This document shows positions 1 to 8,241 of a stretch of 64,000 nucleotides of DNA, in pieces. Positions within the stretch are counted from its first letter, which is position 1; every line of letters begins with the position of its first letter. A model generated the notes under the pieces. It ran no database searches, was not told where the DNA came from, and saw only the letters and a list, made by a program, of their open reading frames with translations. This DNA comes from Edwardsiella anguillarum (GTDB lineage: Bacteria; Pseudomonadota; Gammaproteobacteria; Enterobacterales; Enterobacteriaceae), in NCBI RefSeq assembly GCF_008801815.1, contig NZ_VZOX01000003.1; one strand, written 5' to 3'. The translations under genes and the position numbers were made by a program.

Positions 1-146
1 GCCGCACCGTATCGCCGATCACCGCTGCCATCGTTGCCATTGCCGCTATTGCGAACGTTTCACCGCTGCAGGTGGTGAAGCGTACCGCGATCCCCATGGT
101 CGTGGCCGCCGCCGTCAATCTGGCGCTGAGTCTGCTGAGGCTGTAG
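1..146 (+). CDS. C-terminal end of a DcuC-like C4-dicarboxylate carrier (partial)
   Basis: The reading frame that starts at base 3 is open from the window edge to a TAG at 144-146 and gives 47 residues. They contain SPITAAIVAIAAIANVSPLQ, then VVKRTAIPM and a hydrophobic tail. The pattern SPITA...SP..VVKRT.P is what I recall from the end of DcuC-family anaerobic C4-dicarboxylate transporters, where it forms the last periplasmic loop and membrane helix. Only the tail is visible, so the substrate cannot be read from it. Another large carrier of the same superfamily is possible. Confidence 0.55.
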   Translation, partial: RTVSPITAAIVAIAAIANVSPLQVVKRTAIPMVVAAAVNLALSLLRL

Positions 147-330
147 CCGAAGCGGGGCAAAACGTGCGGAATAGCGGCGGGAGGCCCGCGTCGTATGGGC
201 CAATGCAATAAAGTCGCCTAAGCTGGAGTCAGCGGAGCGTCATTGGCTGGCGTTTCCGCCGCCGTCCCGGCGAGCGGTGTCGTGCGGGGGCTTTATTTTC
301 TGCGTCAGCGGATTCAGCGGGGGAGTGAAC

Positions 331-684
331 ATGTACGAGTCTCGCAATATGCCAGTAATCTCATCAAGGGCCTTTATTAAGCGGATGCTACTGCATTTTG
401 CCGGCGCGCTGCTGTTGATTATTCTTACCCTGGCGATCGGTGTGGCGGGGCATCTCCTGTTCGATGATACCATCGCCTGGCATGACGCGACGCTCAACAG
501 CGCCTTTATTGCCAACGGCATCGGTCCGTATATTGTGCCGCAGACCCTGACAGGGAAGGTCTTCTTTGCCTGTTATGGCATGTTCACCAGCCTGGTTTTT
601 ATGACGACGCTGGGGCTGATATTGGCGCCGCTGGCCCACCGTATCCTGCATCAGTTCCATCTGGATGATGGGCGGCAGGATTAA
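331..684 (+). CDS. Small two-helix membrane protein resembling an ion-channel pore module
   Basis: A 117-residue protein. I chose ATG 331 because GGGGGAG lies 5 bases upstream; a GTG at 277 in the same frame has no ribosome-binding site. One membrane helix lies at about residues 18-39 (HFAGALLLIILTLAIGVAGH) and a second at about 80-102 (YGMFTSLVFMTTLGLILAPL). The stretch between them (LNSAFIANGIGPYIVPQTLTG) resembles the pore loop region of two-helix potassium channels, but the TVGYGD selectivity filter is absent. The C-terminal HRILHQFHLDD is typical of small enterobacterial proteins annotated as ion channel-like. The function is unknown; channel ancestry is inferred from layout only. The gene stands alone between the DcuC-like gene and pyrD. 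Confidence 0.7.
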   Translation: MYESRNMPVISSRAFIKRMLLHFAGALLLIILTLAIGVAGHLLFDDTIAWHDATLNSAFIANGIGPYIVPQTLTGKVFFACYGMFTSLVFMTTLGLILAPLAHRILHQFHLDDGRQD

Positions 685-901
685 CCCTGGGCTACCAGGC
701 GGCGCGTCGCCGGGCCGTTTTACGCTGGCGCGGGGGCGTGGCCAGCGCGCGTACGTGCGCTGGGAAAAGACGCCGCGGGACGTCGGGCCGCCGCGGTCCC
801 GTGGCGTTTTACGCCCTCTCCGGCGTGACCTTTATAATGTTATTTATAAACAATATGATAGCTAATCAGTTGGCGGGGAAGCATCGTCGCTGACGGGACG
901 A

Positions 902-917
902 AGTAAAACGTTTGCTT
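902..917 (+). promoter_or_regulatory. PurR operator upstream of pyrD
   Basis: AGTAAAACGTTTGCTT matches the PurR consensus (ACGCAAACGTTTTCNT) around the central AAACGTTT. pyrD is an established PurR target in E. coli. The site ends about 50 bases before the likely -10 box, so it would act upstream of or near the -35 region. The assignment rests on the match and position only. Confidence 0.7.
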
Positions 918-968
918 TTATAGGGCTCTTTTTGTTTTTAATCAATTCCAATTGATGTCGACTTCCCT

Positions 969-1004
969 GATAATAGCGCCCCGTTTGGCAACGGGAATCA
1001 GGAG
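969..1004 (+). promoter_or_regulatory. pyrD -10 box and CTP-sensed start-switch hairpin
   Basis: GATAAT at 969-974 is a good -10 box. Seven to nine bases downstream the sequence is CCCG (980-983). CCCGTT (980-985) pairs perfectly with AACGGG (990-995) across the loop TGGC, and the ribosome-binding site AGGAG follows at 1000-1004. In E. coli and Salmonella pyrD, high CTP favours starts at C, giving a 5' hairpin that hides the ribosome-binding site. Low CTP favours a start at a G further on, which loses the hairpin. The same parts are present here. The exact start sites are inferred. Confidence 0.75.
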
Positions 1005-1009
1005 ATCTC

Positions 1010-2020
1010 ATGTTCTACCCTTTTATCAGGAAGGCCCTCTTTCAACTCGATCCAGAACGCGCTCACGAGTTTACGTTCAAGCAGCTGCACCGCATCAGCG
1101 GCACGCCGCTCATCGGACTGATCCGCCAGTCGGTACCGAGCAAACCGGTCAGCTGCATGGGATTGTCATTTAAAAATCCGCTCGGTCTGGCCGCAGGGTT
1201 GGACAAGGATGGTGAGTGCATTGATGCGCTGGGCGCCATGGGATTCGGATCGATCGAAGTGGGTACGGTCACGCCGCGTCCCCAGCCGGGTAATGAAAAG
1301 CCGCGTCTATTCCGCATTGTTGAGGCGGAGGGGTTAATTAACCGCATGGGCTTTAACAATCTGGGCGTGGATAACCTGGTTGAGAATGTCAAAAAATCTC
1401 ACTTCGGCGGCATTCTCGGGATTAATATCGGCAAAAATAAGGACACAGCGGTAGAGCAGGGTAAAGACGATTACCTGATTTGCATGGATAAGGTGTATTC
1501 CTACGCTGGCTATATTGCCGTGAATATCTCCTCACCCAATACGCCGGGGCTGCGTACGCTGCAATATGGTGAAGCGCTGGATGATTTACTGGCTGCGATT
1601 AAAACCAAGCAGGCCGAACTGCAGCAAAAGCATGCCAAGTATGTTCCGGTTGCCGTAAAAATTGCGCCGGATCTTAGCCATGAAGAACTGGTGCAGATTG
1701 CCGATAGCCTGGTGCGTCATCAAATTGATGGGGTGATCGCCACCAATACCACGCTGGATCGTTCACTGGTCAATGGGCTTAATCATTGCGCCCAGAGCGG
1801 TGGCCTGAGCGGTCGCCCGCTGCAGTTGAAAAGCACTGAGATTATTCGCCAGCTGGCGGCTGAGCTGCAGGGACGACTGCCGATTATTGGCGTCGGCGGC
1901 ATTGATTCAGTGATTGCTGCCCGCGAAAAGATGCAGGCGGGGGCATCCTTAGTCCAGATTTATTCCGGGTTTATCTTTAAAGGACCGGGCCTGGTTAAAG
2001 AAATCGTTAATCATATCTAA
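1010..2020 (+). CDS. pyrD: Dihydroorotate dehydrogenase (quinone), class 2
   Basis: PyrD oxidises dihydroorotate to orotate in de novo pyrimidine synthesis. It uses FMN and passes electrons to membrane quinones at the inner face of the cytoplasmic membrane. The protein is 336 residues, the usual length. The N-terminal helical membrane-binding segment (MFYPFIRKALFQLDPERAHE) is followed by the FMN barrel. Visible signatures are GLAAGLDKDGE (about 60-70), the active-site serine loop AVNISSPNTPGLR (about 170-182), TNTT (about 245-248) and the FMN-phosphate loop IIGVGGIDS (about 294-302). ATG 1010 has AGGAG 5 bases upstream. Expression is probably set by PurR and by the CTP-dependent start-switch leader just upstream. 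Confidence 0.97.
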   Translation: MFYPFIRKALFQLDPERAHEFTFKQLHRISGTPLIGLIRQSVPSKPVSCMGLSFKNPLGLAAGLDKDGECIDALGAMGFGSIEVGTVTPRPQPGNEKPRLFRIVEAEGLINRMGFNNLGVDNLVENVKKSHFGGILGINIGKNKDTAVEQGKDDYLICMDKVYSYAGYIAVNISSPNTPGLRTLQYGEALDDLLAAIKTKQAELQQKHAKYVPVAVKIAPDLSHEELVQIADSLVRHQIDGVIATNTTLDRSLVNGLNHCAQSGGLSGRPLQLKSTEIIRQLAAELQGRLPIIGVGGIDSVIAAREKMQAGASLVQIYSGFIFKGPGLVKEIVNHI

Positions 2021-2192
2021 TTTTTAATCCTGCCTATTTAGCCCGGGACTTTATTTTCGTCCCGAGCTAGTCTATATTTTCATCAGTGCGCTGCTTATTT
2101 ATTCAAATGCTGAGTTAAGCGCGTAGCGTTGCGTGACATTGCTTGGCAGTACCGTTATGTTGCCATGGATTTTATGGCGTGGGGGTCAATGC

Positions 2193-2750
2193 ATGAATAT
2201 AAAGCCCGGGGATCGCTGGCGCTGGTTCTTTGACCGGCAGCACGATCGTCTGATGTTGGATCTGGCGAATGGCATGGTCTTTCGCTCCCGCTTTCCCTCT
2301 AAAATGCTGACGCCGGATGCCTTTGATGTCAGTACCTTCTGTGTCGATGATGCCGCGAGCTACTATCACTTCGCCGAGCGCTGTCAGGCGAGCGGGCTGG
2401 ATACGGCGCAGCGTGCCGAGCTGGTGCTCAATGCCCTGATCGCACAGCGCTTCCTGAAGCCGATGATGCCTAAAAGCTGGTACTTTGCGCCGCAGCCCGG
2501 CCGCTATGTGCCCGATCCGGGAGAGCTGGTCGGCGTGCAGCTGCTCGATACGCCCGCCTGGGGGCGCCTGCTGGTGATTGCGCCGGGCACCAGCGCCAGC
2601 TTGTGCCTGCTGGCACAGCCTTCGCTGATGCTGTCCGGTAAGACGCTGATGCTGGGAGAGGCCATCAAGGTGATGCATGACCGCTTGCTGCCGCTGCGCG
2701 CGCATCAGGAGACGCCGTCTGACGATACCGCGCTGGCCTGCGCGGGGTAA
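2193..2750 (+). CDS. zapC: Cell division protein ZapC
   Basis: ZapC binds FtsZ in the cytoplasm and promotes bundling of FtsZ protofilaments at the Z ring. The 185-residue protein begins MNIKPGDRWRWFFD and keeps motifs I recall from E. coli ZapC: LMLDLANGMVFRSRF, KMLTPDAF, CVDDAA, RAELVLNALIA, LKPMMPKSW, SLCLLAQPS and the end-region KVMHDRLLP. ATG 2193 was preferred over an upstream in-frame ATG at 2133 because it matches the known N-terminus. It lies directly downstream of pyrD as in E. coli, but the usual next gene, ycbX, is missing here. Confidence 0.93.
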   Translation: MNIKPGDRWRWFFDRQHDRLMLDLANGMVFRSRFPSKMLTPDAFDVSTFCVDDAASYYHFAERCQASGLDTAQRAELVLNALIAQRFLKPMMPKSWYFAPQPGRYVPDPGELVGVQLLDTPAWGRLLVIAPGTSASLCLLAQPSLMLSGKTLMLGEAIKVMHDRLLPLRAHQETPSDDTALACAG

Positions 2751-2951
2751 ATCTATTACCCCTCATCTCCGATGCACGGCGCGCATGCCGCGCGCCGTGA
2801 CGATGTTTAGGTAATAATCTTAAAATTGCTCTATTCTGTGCTGTTTTGTGTTTTATTTGGACGAATATCCGGTAATAGGCGGGCAATCCCATTTTTCTTC
2901 ATGTTATGATGCGCTGCATGCCAAACGTCACGATCATCAAGGGAGGTTGAT

Positions 2952-3329
2952 ATGTTTGACGCGTCAGGGAGATTCCCGTCGGCGGTGAGAAATACGCTGA
3001 TCGCAGTGACAACCGTGTCGCTGCTGGCTTTTTCAACGGCGTCGCTGGCCGGTCCGAGCCGCACTACCAAGGGTGCGCTGCTGGGGGCGACGGCTGGACT
3101 GCTGTCCGGTAACGGCGTCAACGGCGTACTGAAAGGTGCGGCGCTGGGTGCCGGCGTCGGGGCGATCAGTGAAAAAGGCCGTAAAGGCAAGAAGGCCCGT
3201 AAAGGCGCTACCATTGGTGCGACCGTCGGCGCTGTCGCCGGCGTTCTGTCCGGTAACGGTATCGAAGGGGCTATCAAGGGCGCGGTCGTCGGCGGTGCCG
3301 GCGGCGCGATCATCGGCCGGATCCAATAA
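2952..3329 (+). CDS. ymgG: YmgG-like glycine-zipper protein
   Basis: A 125-residue exported protein. Residues about 1-34 are a long signal peptide ending near SLA-GPS. The rest is two near-repeats of a glycine-zipper unit: TKGALLGATAGLLSGNGVNG and RKGATIGATVGAVAGVLSGN, each followed by (V/I)xGxxKGA. E. coli YmgG has the same architecture and almost the same motifs. Glycine zippers of this kind insert in or pack against membranes, but the physiological role of YmgG is not known. GGGAGG precedes ATG 2952 by 5 bases. It sits 17 bases upstream of ymgD, as in the E. coli ymgGD pair, though that pair lies at a different locus there. Confidence 0.85.
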   Translation: MFDASGRFPSAVRNTLIAVTTVSLLAFSTASLAGPSRTTKGALLGATAGLLSGNGVNGVLKGAALGAGVGAISEKGRKGKKARKGATIGATVGAVAGVLSGNGIEGAIKGAVVGGAGGAIIGRIQ

Positions 3330-3346
3330 AACAGAAGGAATTGAAT

Positions 3347-3673
3347 GTGAAAAAGGTATTATTCTTGGTTTCTGCGCTGGCTGCGGCGCCGGCCGTATGG
3401 GCGCAGTCTTACGACATTAAATCGGGCCTGCCGGCGGAAGTGTATATGACCTGCGCCGATGCCGGTGAAATGGCGAAGACCGATAGCGCGGGCGTCGCGG
3501 AAATCGTTGCTATTATGGGCAACGCCAGCGTTGAAAGCCGCGGCCTGAAAATTACCAAGACCGCCGGTACGGATAAAGCCGTTGTCGACAAGCTGAATCA
3601 GGCGTGCACCGCCGATCCGCAGATGCTGCTGATCACGGCGATCGATAACGCCATGCGCGCTATTGCTAAATAA
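3347..3673 (+). CDS. ymgD: YmgD-like periplasmic protein
   Basis: A 108-residue protein with signal peptide MKKVLFLVSALAAAPAVWAQ and mature part starting near QSYDIKSGLP. Stretches such as CADAGEMAKTDSA, VAEIVAIMGNASVESR, VDKLNQAC, DPQMLLITAIDNAMRAI closely match what I recall of E. coli YmgD, a small soluble periplasmic protein with two conserved cysteines. GTG 3347 was chosen over TTG 3341 because AAGGA sits 7 bases before it. It follows ymgG by 17 bases and is closed by a terminator, so the two are probably one transcript. The function is not known; the constant pairing with the glycine-zipper protein suggests a common role at the envelope. Confidence 0.85.
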   Translation: MKKVLFLVSALAAAPAVWAQSYDIKSGLPAEVYMTCADAGEMAKTDSAGVAEIVAIMGNASVESRGLKITKTAGTDKAVVDKLNQACTADPQMLLITAIDNAMRAIAK

Positions 3674-3718
3674 GCAGGCGTAGGCCGCAACGACGCGACC
3701 TCATTTCCTCTTGTTTCT

Positions 3719-3745
3719 AAAGCCAGGGCCAGTCCCTGGCTTTTT
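3719..3745 (+). terminator. Intrinsic terminator after ymgD
   Basis: AAGCCAGGG pairs with CCCTGGCTT across a short loop and is followed by a run of T. It ends the ymgG-ymgD transcript. Confidence 0.85.
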
Positions 3746-3804
3746 GCTGTCCGGTGACCGCGGAAGGCGGTGTTAGTTTATCCATGGCCTATGCGCTGCA
3801 GCGA

Positions 3805-3827
3805 TAAAAAGCCCCCGAAAAGGGGGC
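3805..3827 (-). terminator. Intrinsic terminator of the fimbrial operon
   Basis: On the minus strand AGCCCCC pairs with GGGGGCT over a TTTTC loop and is followed by TTTTT. It lies 33 bases past the stop of the adhesin gene and faces the ymgD terminator. Confidence 0.85.
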
Positions 3828-3860
3828 TGGTGAGTGCGAGGTAATAGAGGGATATATCTA

Positions 3861-4415
3861 TTACCAGGCGTTGATCGTGGCAACCACCGGCATAGAGTAA
3901 CTGCCTGGGGAGATATTACTATCCTCCTGTGCCGTAACGAAACTGACGTCACCATTGAGTTCAGTTACGCCCGTAGTCGATGCCGCAATATTCCGCCCAG
4001 CGTTGCGGAACCAAACATTACTATCCCCAAGGGGTACTACGCTGATGGTATTACCGCTCTCATTTTTAAAAAGCCAGTGTTGGGTAGTCTCGTCATAGTA
4101 GTCGTCGTGAATGTCGATCCGCACATCTGAGTTGCCCGACTCACCGTTAATGATATCCGAGGCGTTGACTGAGAGGGTGGCCAGCGTTGTTCCTCTCTGA
4201 GAGGCATCAGCCCTGGTGACGGTGAGGGGCGAGGGGGTGACAACAATTTGAGTCGTGCTGCTATCGATCACGTTGGTGGTCAGCGTCGTTTCCATATAGG
4301 ATGTGACATGGGGATTATTGTCGCCGAACGTGCTGTAGCGGGCCATTGCAGCGCCGCTGGCAGCCAGGCAGGAAACGGCAACAAACGCAGAGATTACTGT
4401 TTTCTTCATATTCAT
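3861..4415 (-). CDS. FGL-type fimbrial/afimbrial adhesin subunit
   Basis: The structural subunit of a chaperone/usher adhesin, exported to the periplasm and then assembled on the surface. The 184-residue precursor has a signal peptide (MNMKKTVISAFVAVSCLAAS...AMA) and a mature domain that begins RYSTFGDNN. It ends with the subunit-style C-terminal strand SPGSYSMPVVATINAW, comparable to the last strand of Afa/Dr and F1-family subunits. The start at 4415 has GAGG 6 bases upstream. It is the last gene of a regulator-chaperone-usher-subunit operon. With only one subunit gene, the system would form a single-subunit polyadhesin, as F1 or Afa-type organelles do. The receptor is unknown. Confidence 0.8.
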   Translation of the reverse strand: MNMKKTVISAFVAVSCLAASGAAMARYSTFGDNNPHVTSYMETTLTTNVIDSSTTQIVVTPSPLTVTRADASQRGTTLATLSVNASDIINGESGNSDVRIDIHDDYYDETTQHWLFKNESGNTISVVPLGDSNVWFRNAGRNIAASTTGVTELNGDVSFVTAQEDSNISPGSYSMPVVATINAW

Positions 4416-4522
4416 CGTAAACCTCATTTCTATAGTAAACTTGATAGTGAATTGATCCCTGTCCAACTATTTACCCATTACTCAGTCCAGGAATAAAACC
4501 GAGTAAAACTAAAAAATAAAAA

Positions 4523-6979
4523 CTATAAGCAGGCGAGCGCCGATATATATAACCCGATGGGATTCTTCTCTTTCAGGGTATAGGGAAGACGGCACTGCTG
4601 TCCGTCATGGTTTCCCCAGCGAATATGGAGTACGCCGCTGTCCGATAACCCGCTTAAGAACACGTCGCCAGCGTCACCTACGATGCCTGCGCTATGCTGA
4701 TGCTCTGTCACGACCAGCGCGCCAAAGGGAATCGGTTTGCCATCGCTGCCGGTGATGTGGAATAGCGCTTTTTTACCGTTGACGGTCTTATAACTGGCCA
4801 ATACCAGCGCGTTATCGGTGGGGATCACCGAGGAGACCGTCTGTTTAATCTCCGTCTGGCTGTTTAAATCAGCCTGCTGGATATAAATGTCATTTTTTCG
4901 ATAGGTGTTGAGCGCGGTCACAAGGGCAAAACCGTTATCGTCGGTTTTCACCCCGTTACGGTTGGTTACCGCAATGTCGGCGGCATTGTCCACATCCAGG
5001 AGCGCCGCTGCACCGTGGATCCGCTGCCCCAGCGTGAGCCCGCCGCGGTGCAAGACCATGCTGCCGTTAATCCCGCCGCCAAATTGGGTCACCGTTGGGC
5101 TATAGTTATACATGCCATTAATGGCGCCAAAGGGATGGATTAACGCCGCGCTGATCGAGGTTCTGTTGTTGTCACCGTTTTTGTTGTTAATCCCCTGGCT
5201 GATATTCCATGACAGTCGATTGTCATAGGCTATGCCATTCAGGGTGAGGGAGTTACTGATACTGCGATCCCTTTCGGAGAGGATCTGGTATCTCAGGCTG
5301 GAGTTCGTGCCGGCGCCGATGAGATTTCCCAGAGAGACGTAGATGGCGGCGGAGAATATATCCTCCTGATGGCGATAGTCGGCATTGAGAACCCGGTTCC
5401 AGCCCAGCGATAGGCTGGCGCGTCCCAAAAGGGAGGTGCTGTAGTTTAGGTTGGCATAGGACTCAGATTTTTTATCCCAGTAGCCGGTGGCACGGAAGGA
5501 TAAATCCAGCGAGCCAAAGCGGGACAGATCTTGCTTCAGGCTGACGCTGCTGTCGTGTTTCTTTCGCCATGGGGATGGATAGCGTGCGCGCCGGGGCGTC
5601 ATGGCGTCGGTGAATGAGCTGTAGCCTGCCGAGGCGTACTGATAGCTAGCCAGATTAAACGAAGTATTGGTTTCGTTGATAAGCTTGCTGTATCGGATGC
5701 GCAGGGCGCTGCCGATTTCATTATTATGATAGCCGCTGCGTGAATACACCCCATCGACGGAGAGCGCGCCAAAACGAGACAGATTAAACCCCATTCCCAG
5801 CGCCCCAGACCAATATTTATTACTGGCCTGGAGACCCGTATACCCGGTAAGAAAATCATTGAAGCCATAAATCAGCGTGGCGTTACCAAAAAAATCGTCG
5901 TTTGCTGTATCTGAATAAGGACGGTACTTCCCCAGGGTTACCTCATACTTTACCCTACCGGCCTTGAGCGAAATGGCCGGCGTGTTATAGGGAACCGTAA
6001 AATGCTGGACGGTGCCGTTACTTTCGGTGACCGTGACCGCCATATCCTCGCCCTGTAGCGCGGGAATATCCGTGAGCTCAAAGGCACCGGCAGGGACTTC
6101 GGTGCTGTAGATAAGGTAATTATTCTGGCGCACCTCTACCTGGGCGACGCTGCTGGCAATGCCCCTTACGGCCGGGACAAACGTTCTTTCATAGAAGGGG
6201 ATCATACTGTCAGAGGTCGCCAGCTTGATACCTCTGAAGGGAATGCTGTTAAAAATATCAGAGCCGGTGCTGCTTTCACCAATCAACAGCTTGCTTTTTA
6301 ACGATCGGATATCGCTTTCCGCGTAGGCATAGGCGTTCTGGTAGGTACTCTCACCATTGTAGCCTCGCTGCCATATACCCGAGTTGCGTAAACGCCAGCT
6401 GCCCAGGTTAAGGCCCGGCGCCAGTGAGAGTGAATAGGATTGGCTGGACGGGGCGTTAAACTTAACTTCACGATGCCAGGCTTTGGCATCATAGTTTAAA
6501 ATGAATGCAGTGATGCCGTCGTCCCATTGCGACTCATGCGCCAGTTCGCTGGGTTTATTCATTATAGCTTTGGCCGGCGCATACAGCACCAGACTCATGC
6601 CGTAGAAAGCGAAGCTAAACTGGAGATCGCCCTGACTGAAGTCGATGTACTTCTCTCCAGGCTGATAGCTCAGTTGCAGCGCATCAGGATTAATATTGAA
6701 TAAAACTAAATCCTCTTTTTTCAGGTAGGGCGTTAGGGTATTACCCACGTAGCCGAACTCGATTTGATAGCTTGCCATTTTCTTTCTGGAATCGTTCACT
6801 GCAACGGAAACTAAATAGGAGCCCGGTAGCTGCTGGCCGTCGTTGAAACGACTGACGTCATGGCCATTCACCAGTGCGGAATCAAAAAAGTACTCTTCTG
6901 ACTGAGCAAAGGAACCCACACTGTAGGGCAAGCCAGCCAGCATCATTGACCAGATAAGCGGTTTAATCGTTGTTTTCAT
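4523..6979 (-). CDS. Outer membrane fimbrial usher
   Basis: The usher (PapC/AfaC/Caf1A family) is the outer membrane pore that receives chaperone-subunit complexes and polymerises subunits outward. At 818 residues it is full length. A signal peptide ends near GSFAQ. The N-terminal domain (SEEYFFDSALVNGHDVSRFN, about 27-46) binds the chaperone. Beta-barrel motifs such as LNLGSWRLRN and SYQYASAGYSSF follow, with the plug region around VPAVRGIASSVAQVEVRQN. The C-terminal domain ends QCRLPYTLKEKNPIGLYISALACL-like, with two cysteines. AAGGA precedes the ATG. The chaperone gene lies 64 bases upstream and the subunit gene 107 bases downstream. No frameshift is seen, so the system looks intact. Confidence 0.93.
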   Translation of the reverse strand: MKTTIKPLIWSMMLAGLPYSVGSFAQSEEYFFDSALVNGHDVSRFNDGQQLPGSYLVSVAVNDSRKKMASYQIEFGYVGNTLTPYLKKEDLVLFNINPDALQLSYQPGEKYIDFSQGDLQFSFAFYGMSLVLYAPAKAIMNKPSELAHESQWDDGITAFILNYDAKAWHREVKFNAPSSQSYSLSLAPGLNLGSWRLRNSGIWQRGYNGESTYQNAYAYAESDIRSLKSKLLIGESSTGSDIFNSIPFRGIKLATSDSMIPFYERTFVPAVRGIASSVAQVEVRQNNYLIYSTEVPAGAFELTDIPALQGEDMAVTVTESNGTVQHFTVPYNTPAISLKAGRVKYEVTLGKYRPYSDTANDDFFGNATLIYGFNDFLTGYTGLQASNKYWSGALGMGFNLSRFGALSVDGVYSRSGYHNNEIGSALRIRYSKLINETNTSFNLASYQYASAGYSSFTDAMTPRRARYPSPWRKKHDSSVSLKQDLSRFGSLDLSFRATGYWDKKSESYANLNYSTSLLGRASLSLGWNRVLNADYRHQEDIFSAAIYVSLGNLIGAGTNSSLRYQILSERDRSISNSLTLNGIAYDNRLSWNISQGINNKNGDNNRTSISAALIHPFGAINGMYNYSPTVTQFGGGINGSMVLHRGGLTLGQRIHGAAALLDVDNAADIAVTNRNGVKTDDNGFALVTALNTYRKNDIYIQQADLNSQTEIKQTVSSVIPTDNALVLASYKTVNGKKALFHITGSDGKPIPFGALVVTEHQHSAGIVGDAGDVFLSGLSDSGVLHIRWGNHDGQQCRLPYTLKEKNPIGLYISALACL

Positions 6980-7043
6980 TGTTGACGCTTCCTTGTCGGT
7001 ATGGGCTAACTCAGCGCTAATCTATATTCGTCCACAGCATCAT

Positions 7044-7793
7044 TCAGTCGAGAAGGGTCTGATAGTCACGGGTAGTGCCGCCGTAGTCATTAATCAGGCT
7101 CCAGGTGATTTTTGCCCCTTTATGGGCAATGTTTTTCTGTGCAAAGCGATAAACGTCCTGTGGCTTGAGCGCGATCGGCGGCGTTATGGGCTGACCATTA
7201 ATTTTTATTTCTCTGAAGTTAATAAAGTAGGGGGTTGGATTTTTAATGGTAAGCGCACCCTTGCTCTGCTCCCAGATCAAGGCTGACGCATAACTCGCGT
7301 CTTTGATATTCAAAGACGCTGGGCGGGTAATTAATTTAATACAGCTATTCACCATTACGTTGACGTTTAAAATGCCGTTGCTGCGCTTCTTATCATCATC
7401 GCTCCAGGCGCTGCCTTCGGTCGGCGGAATACTCTTCACACAGATCCAGTGCATTGACTCGATAGTGCGAGGAGCGCTGGCGTTGACTCTAATGATCGAG
7501 ATGGTGTTCTTTTGCCCGCTGTCAAGGCGAAACAATGGCGGTGTCACAATATAGTCTGGGGATTTTTTCTCGGACTTCTCATCCATAACCCGAGACTCCA
7601 CCAGAATAGGATAGGGCTGCTTATTCTCAATGGGGAGATTATAGCTATCGCTTTCAGCATCAAAAATAATTCGGGACGCACCCAGGGTGATGCTATAGCT
7701 TCTGGTTTGTGTATCAAGTGCGACGGCGTTGCCGACAAGGGGGAAAACCAGCGCCGCTAATACAGGGTATTTAGTCAATATGGCATAATTCAT
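7044..7793 (-). CDS. Periplasmic fimbrial chaperone, FGL subtype
   Basis: A PapD-like chaperone that folds and delivers the adhesin subunit by donor-strand complementation in the periplasm. It has 249 residues, a signal peptide to about residue 25 (GNAVA-LDT), and the two immunoglobulin-like domains of the family. The F1-G1 region has the extra cysteine pair (HWICVKSIPPTEG and VMVNSCIKL) and the long loop between them that define the FGL subclass serving simple polyadhesins. A conserved RPASL follows. GAGAGAGC precedes ATG 7793. It is the first structural gene of the operon, 148 bases after the PapB-type regulator. Confidence 0.92.
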   Translation of the reverse strand: MNYAILTKYPVLAALVFPLVGNAVALDTQTRSYSITLGASRIIFDAESDSYNLPIENKQPYPILVESRVMDEKSEKKSPDYIVTPPLFRLDSGQKNTISIIRVNASAPRTIESMHWICVKSIPPTEGSAWSDDDKKRSNGILNVNVMVNSCIKLITRPASLNIKDASYASALIWEQSKGALTIKNPTPYFINFREIKINGQPITPPIALKPQDVYRFAQKNIAHKGAKITWSLINDYGGTTRDYQTLLD

Positions 7794-7941
7794 TTAGCTC
7801 TCTCAGTTCAGCAATGGTATAAATTAATAAAAACATATAATGTGCTGCTTCGGCGCTATCCCAACAACGCAATAGCGGGCTCTTTCGGCATGTCCTGGAA
7901 TAGGTAAGCGAATGTGCGAACGCCATTAAAATGCTGTGCTG

Positions 7942-8241
7942 TTATGTCTTATAATAGCCGGCAAGACAAGAAACAATGTGGTGAATATACGACAGGCGAC
8001 CTAGGCTGGTGCTAAGATATCCATTACTGACGCCAATGCGCTCACAGATCTCTTTTCTGGTGTGGCCAAGAATCAAATACTCCCACATGGCATCAATAAT
8101 TTTCTCGCTGCTGATGGGGGATATTTCAACCAATAGCCAGAATTGATTTTCGGAGAGATCGCCAGAGCATAGTCTGCCTTTTTTTCTCGTCGCGGCAGTA
8201 AAATGACTTATTCCTGAACGTAATGGAATTCTCTTATCCAT
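7942..8241 (-). CDS. PapB-family transcriptional regulator of the adhesin operon
   Basis: A 99-residue DNA-binding protein of the PapB/AfaA/FaeB family, which autoregulates fimbrial operons. The diagnostic stretch is LSENQFWLLVEISPISSEKI (about 49-68), then DAMWEYLILGHTRKEICERIGVSNGYLS with a helix-turn-helix, and SLGRLSYIHHIVSCLAGYY at the end. All line up with PapB as I recall it. It is the first gene of the operon. No PapI-like partner gene was seen next to it, and only one GATC lies in the upstream 400 bases, so pap-type Dam-dependent phase switching is not evident. Confidence 0.88.
   Translation of the reverse strand: MDKRIPLRSGISHFTAATRKKGRLCSGDLSENQFWLLVEISPISSEKIIDAMWEYLILGHTRKEICERIGVSNGYLSTSLGRLSYIHHIVSCLAGYYKT

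Noticed and set aside
2020..2070. Terminator after pyrD
   Set aside because: CGGGAC and GTCCCG can pair, but the stem is short and no T run follows, so it was not listed.
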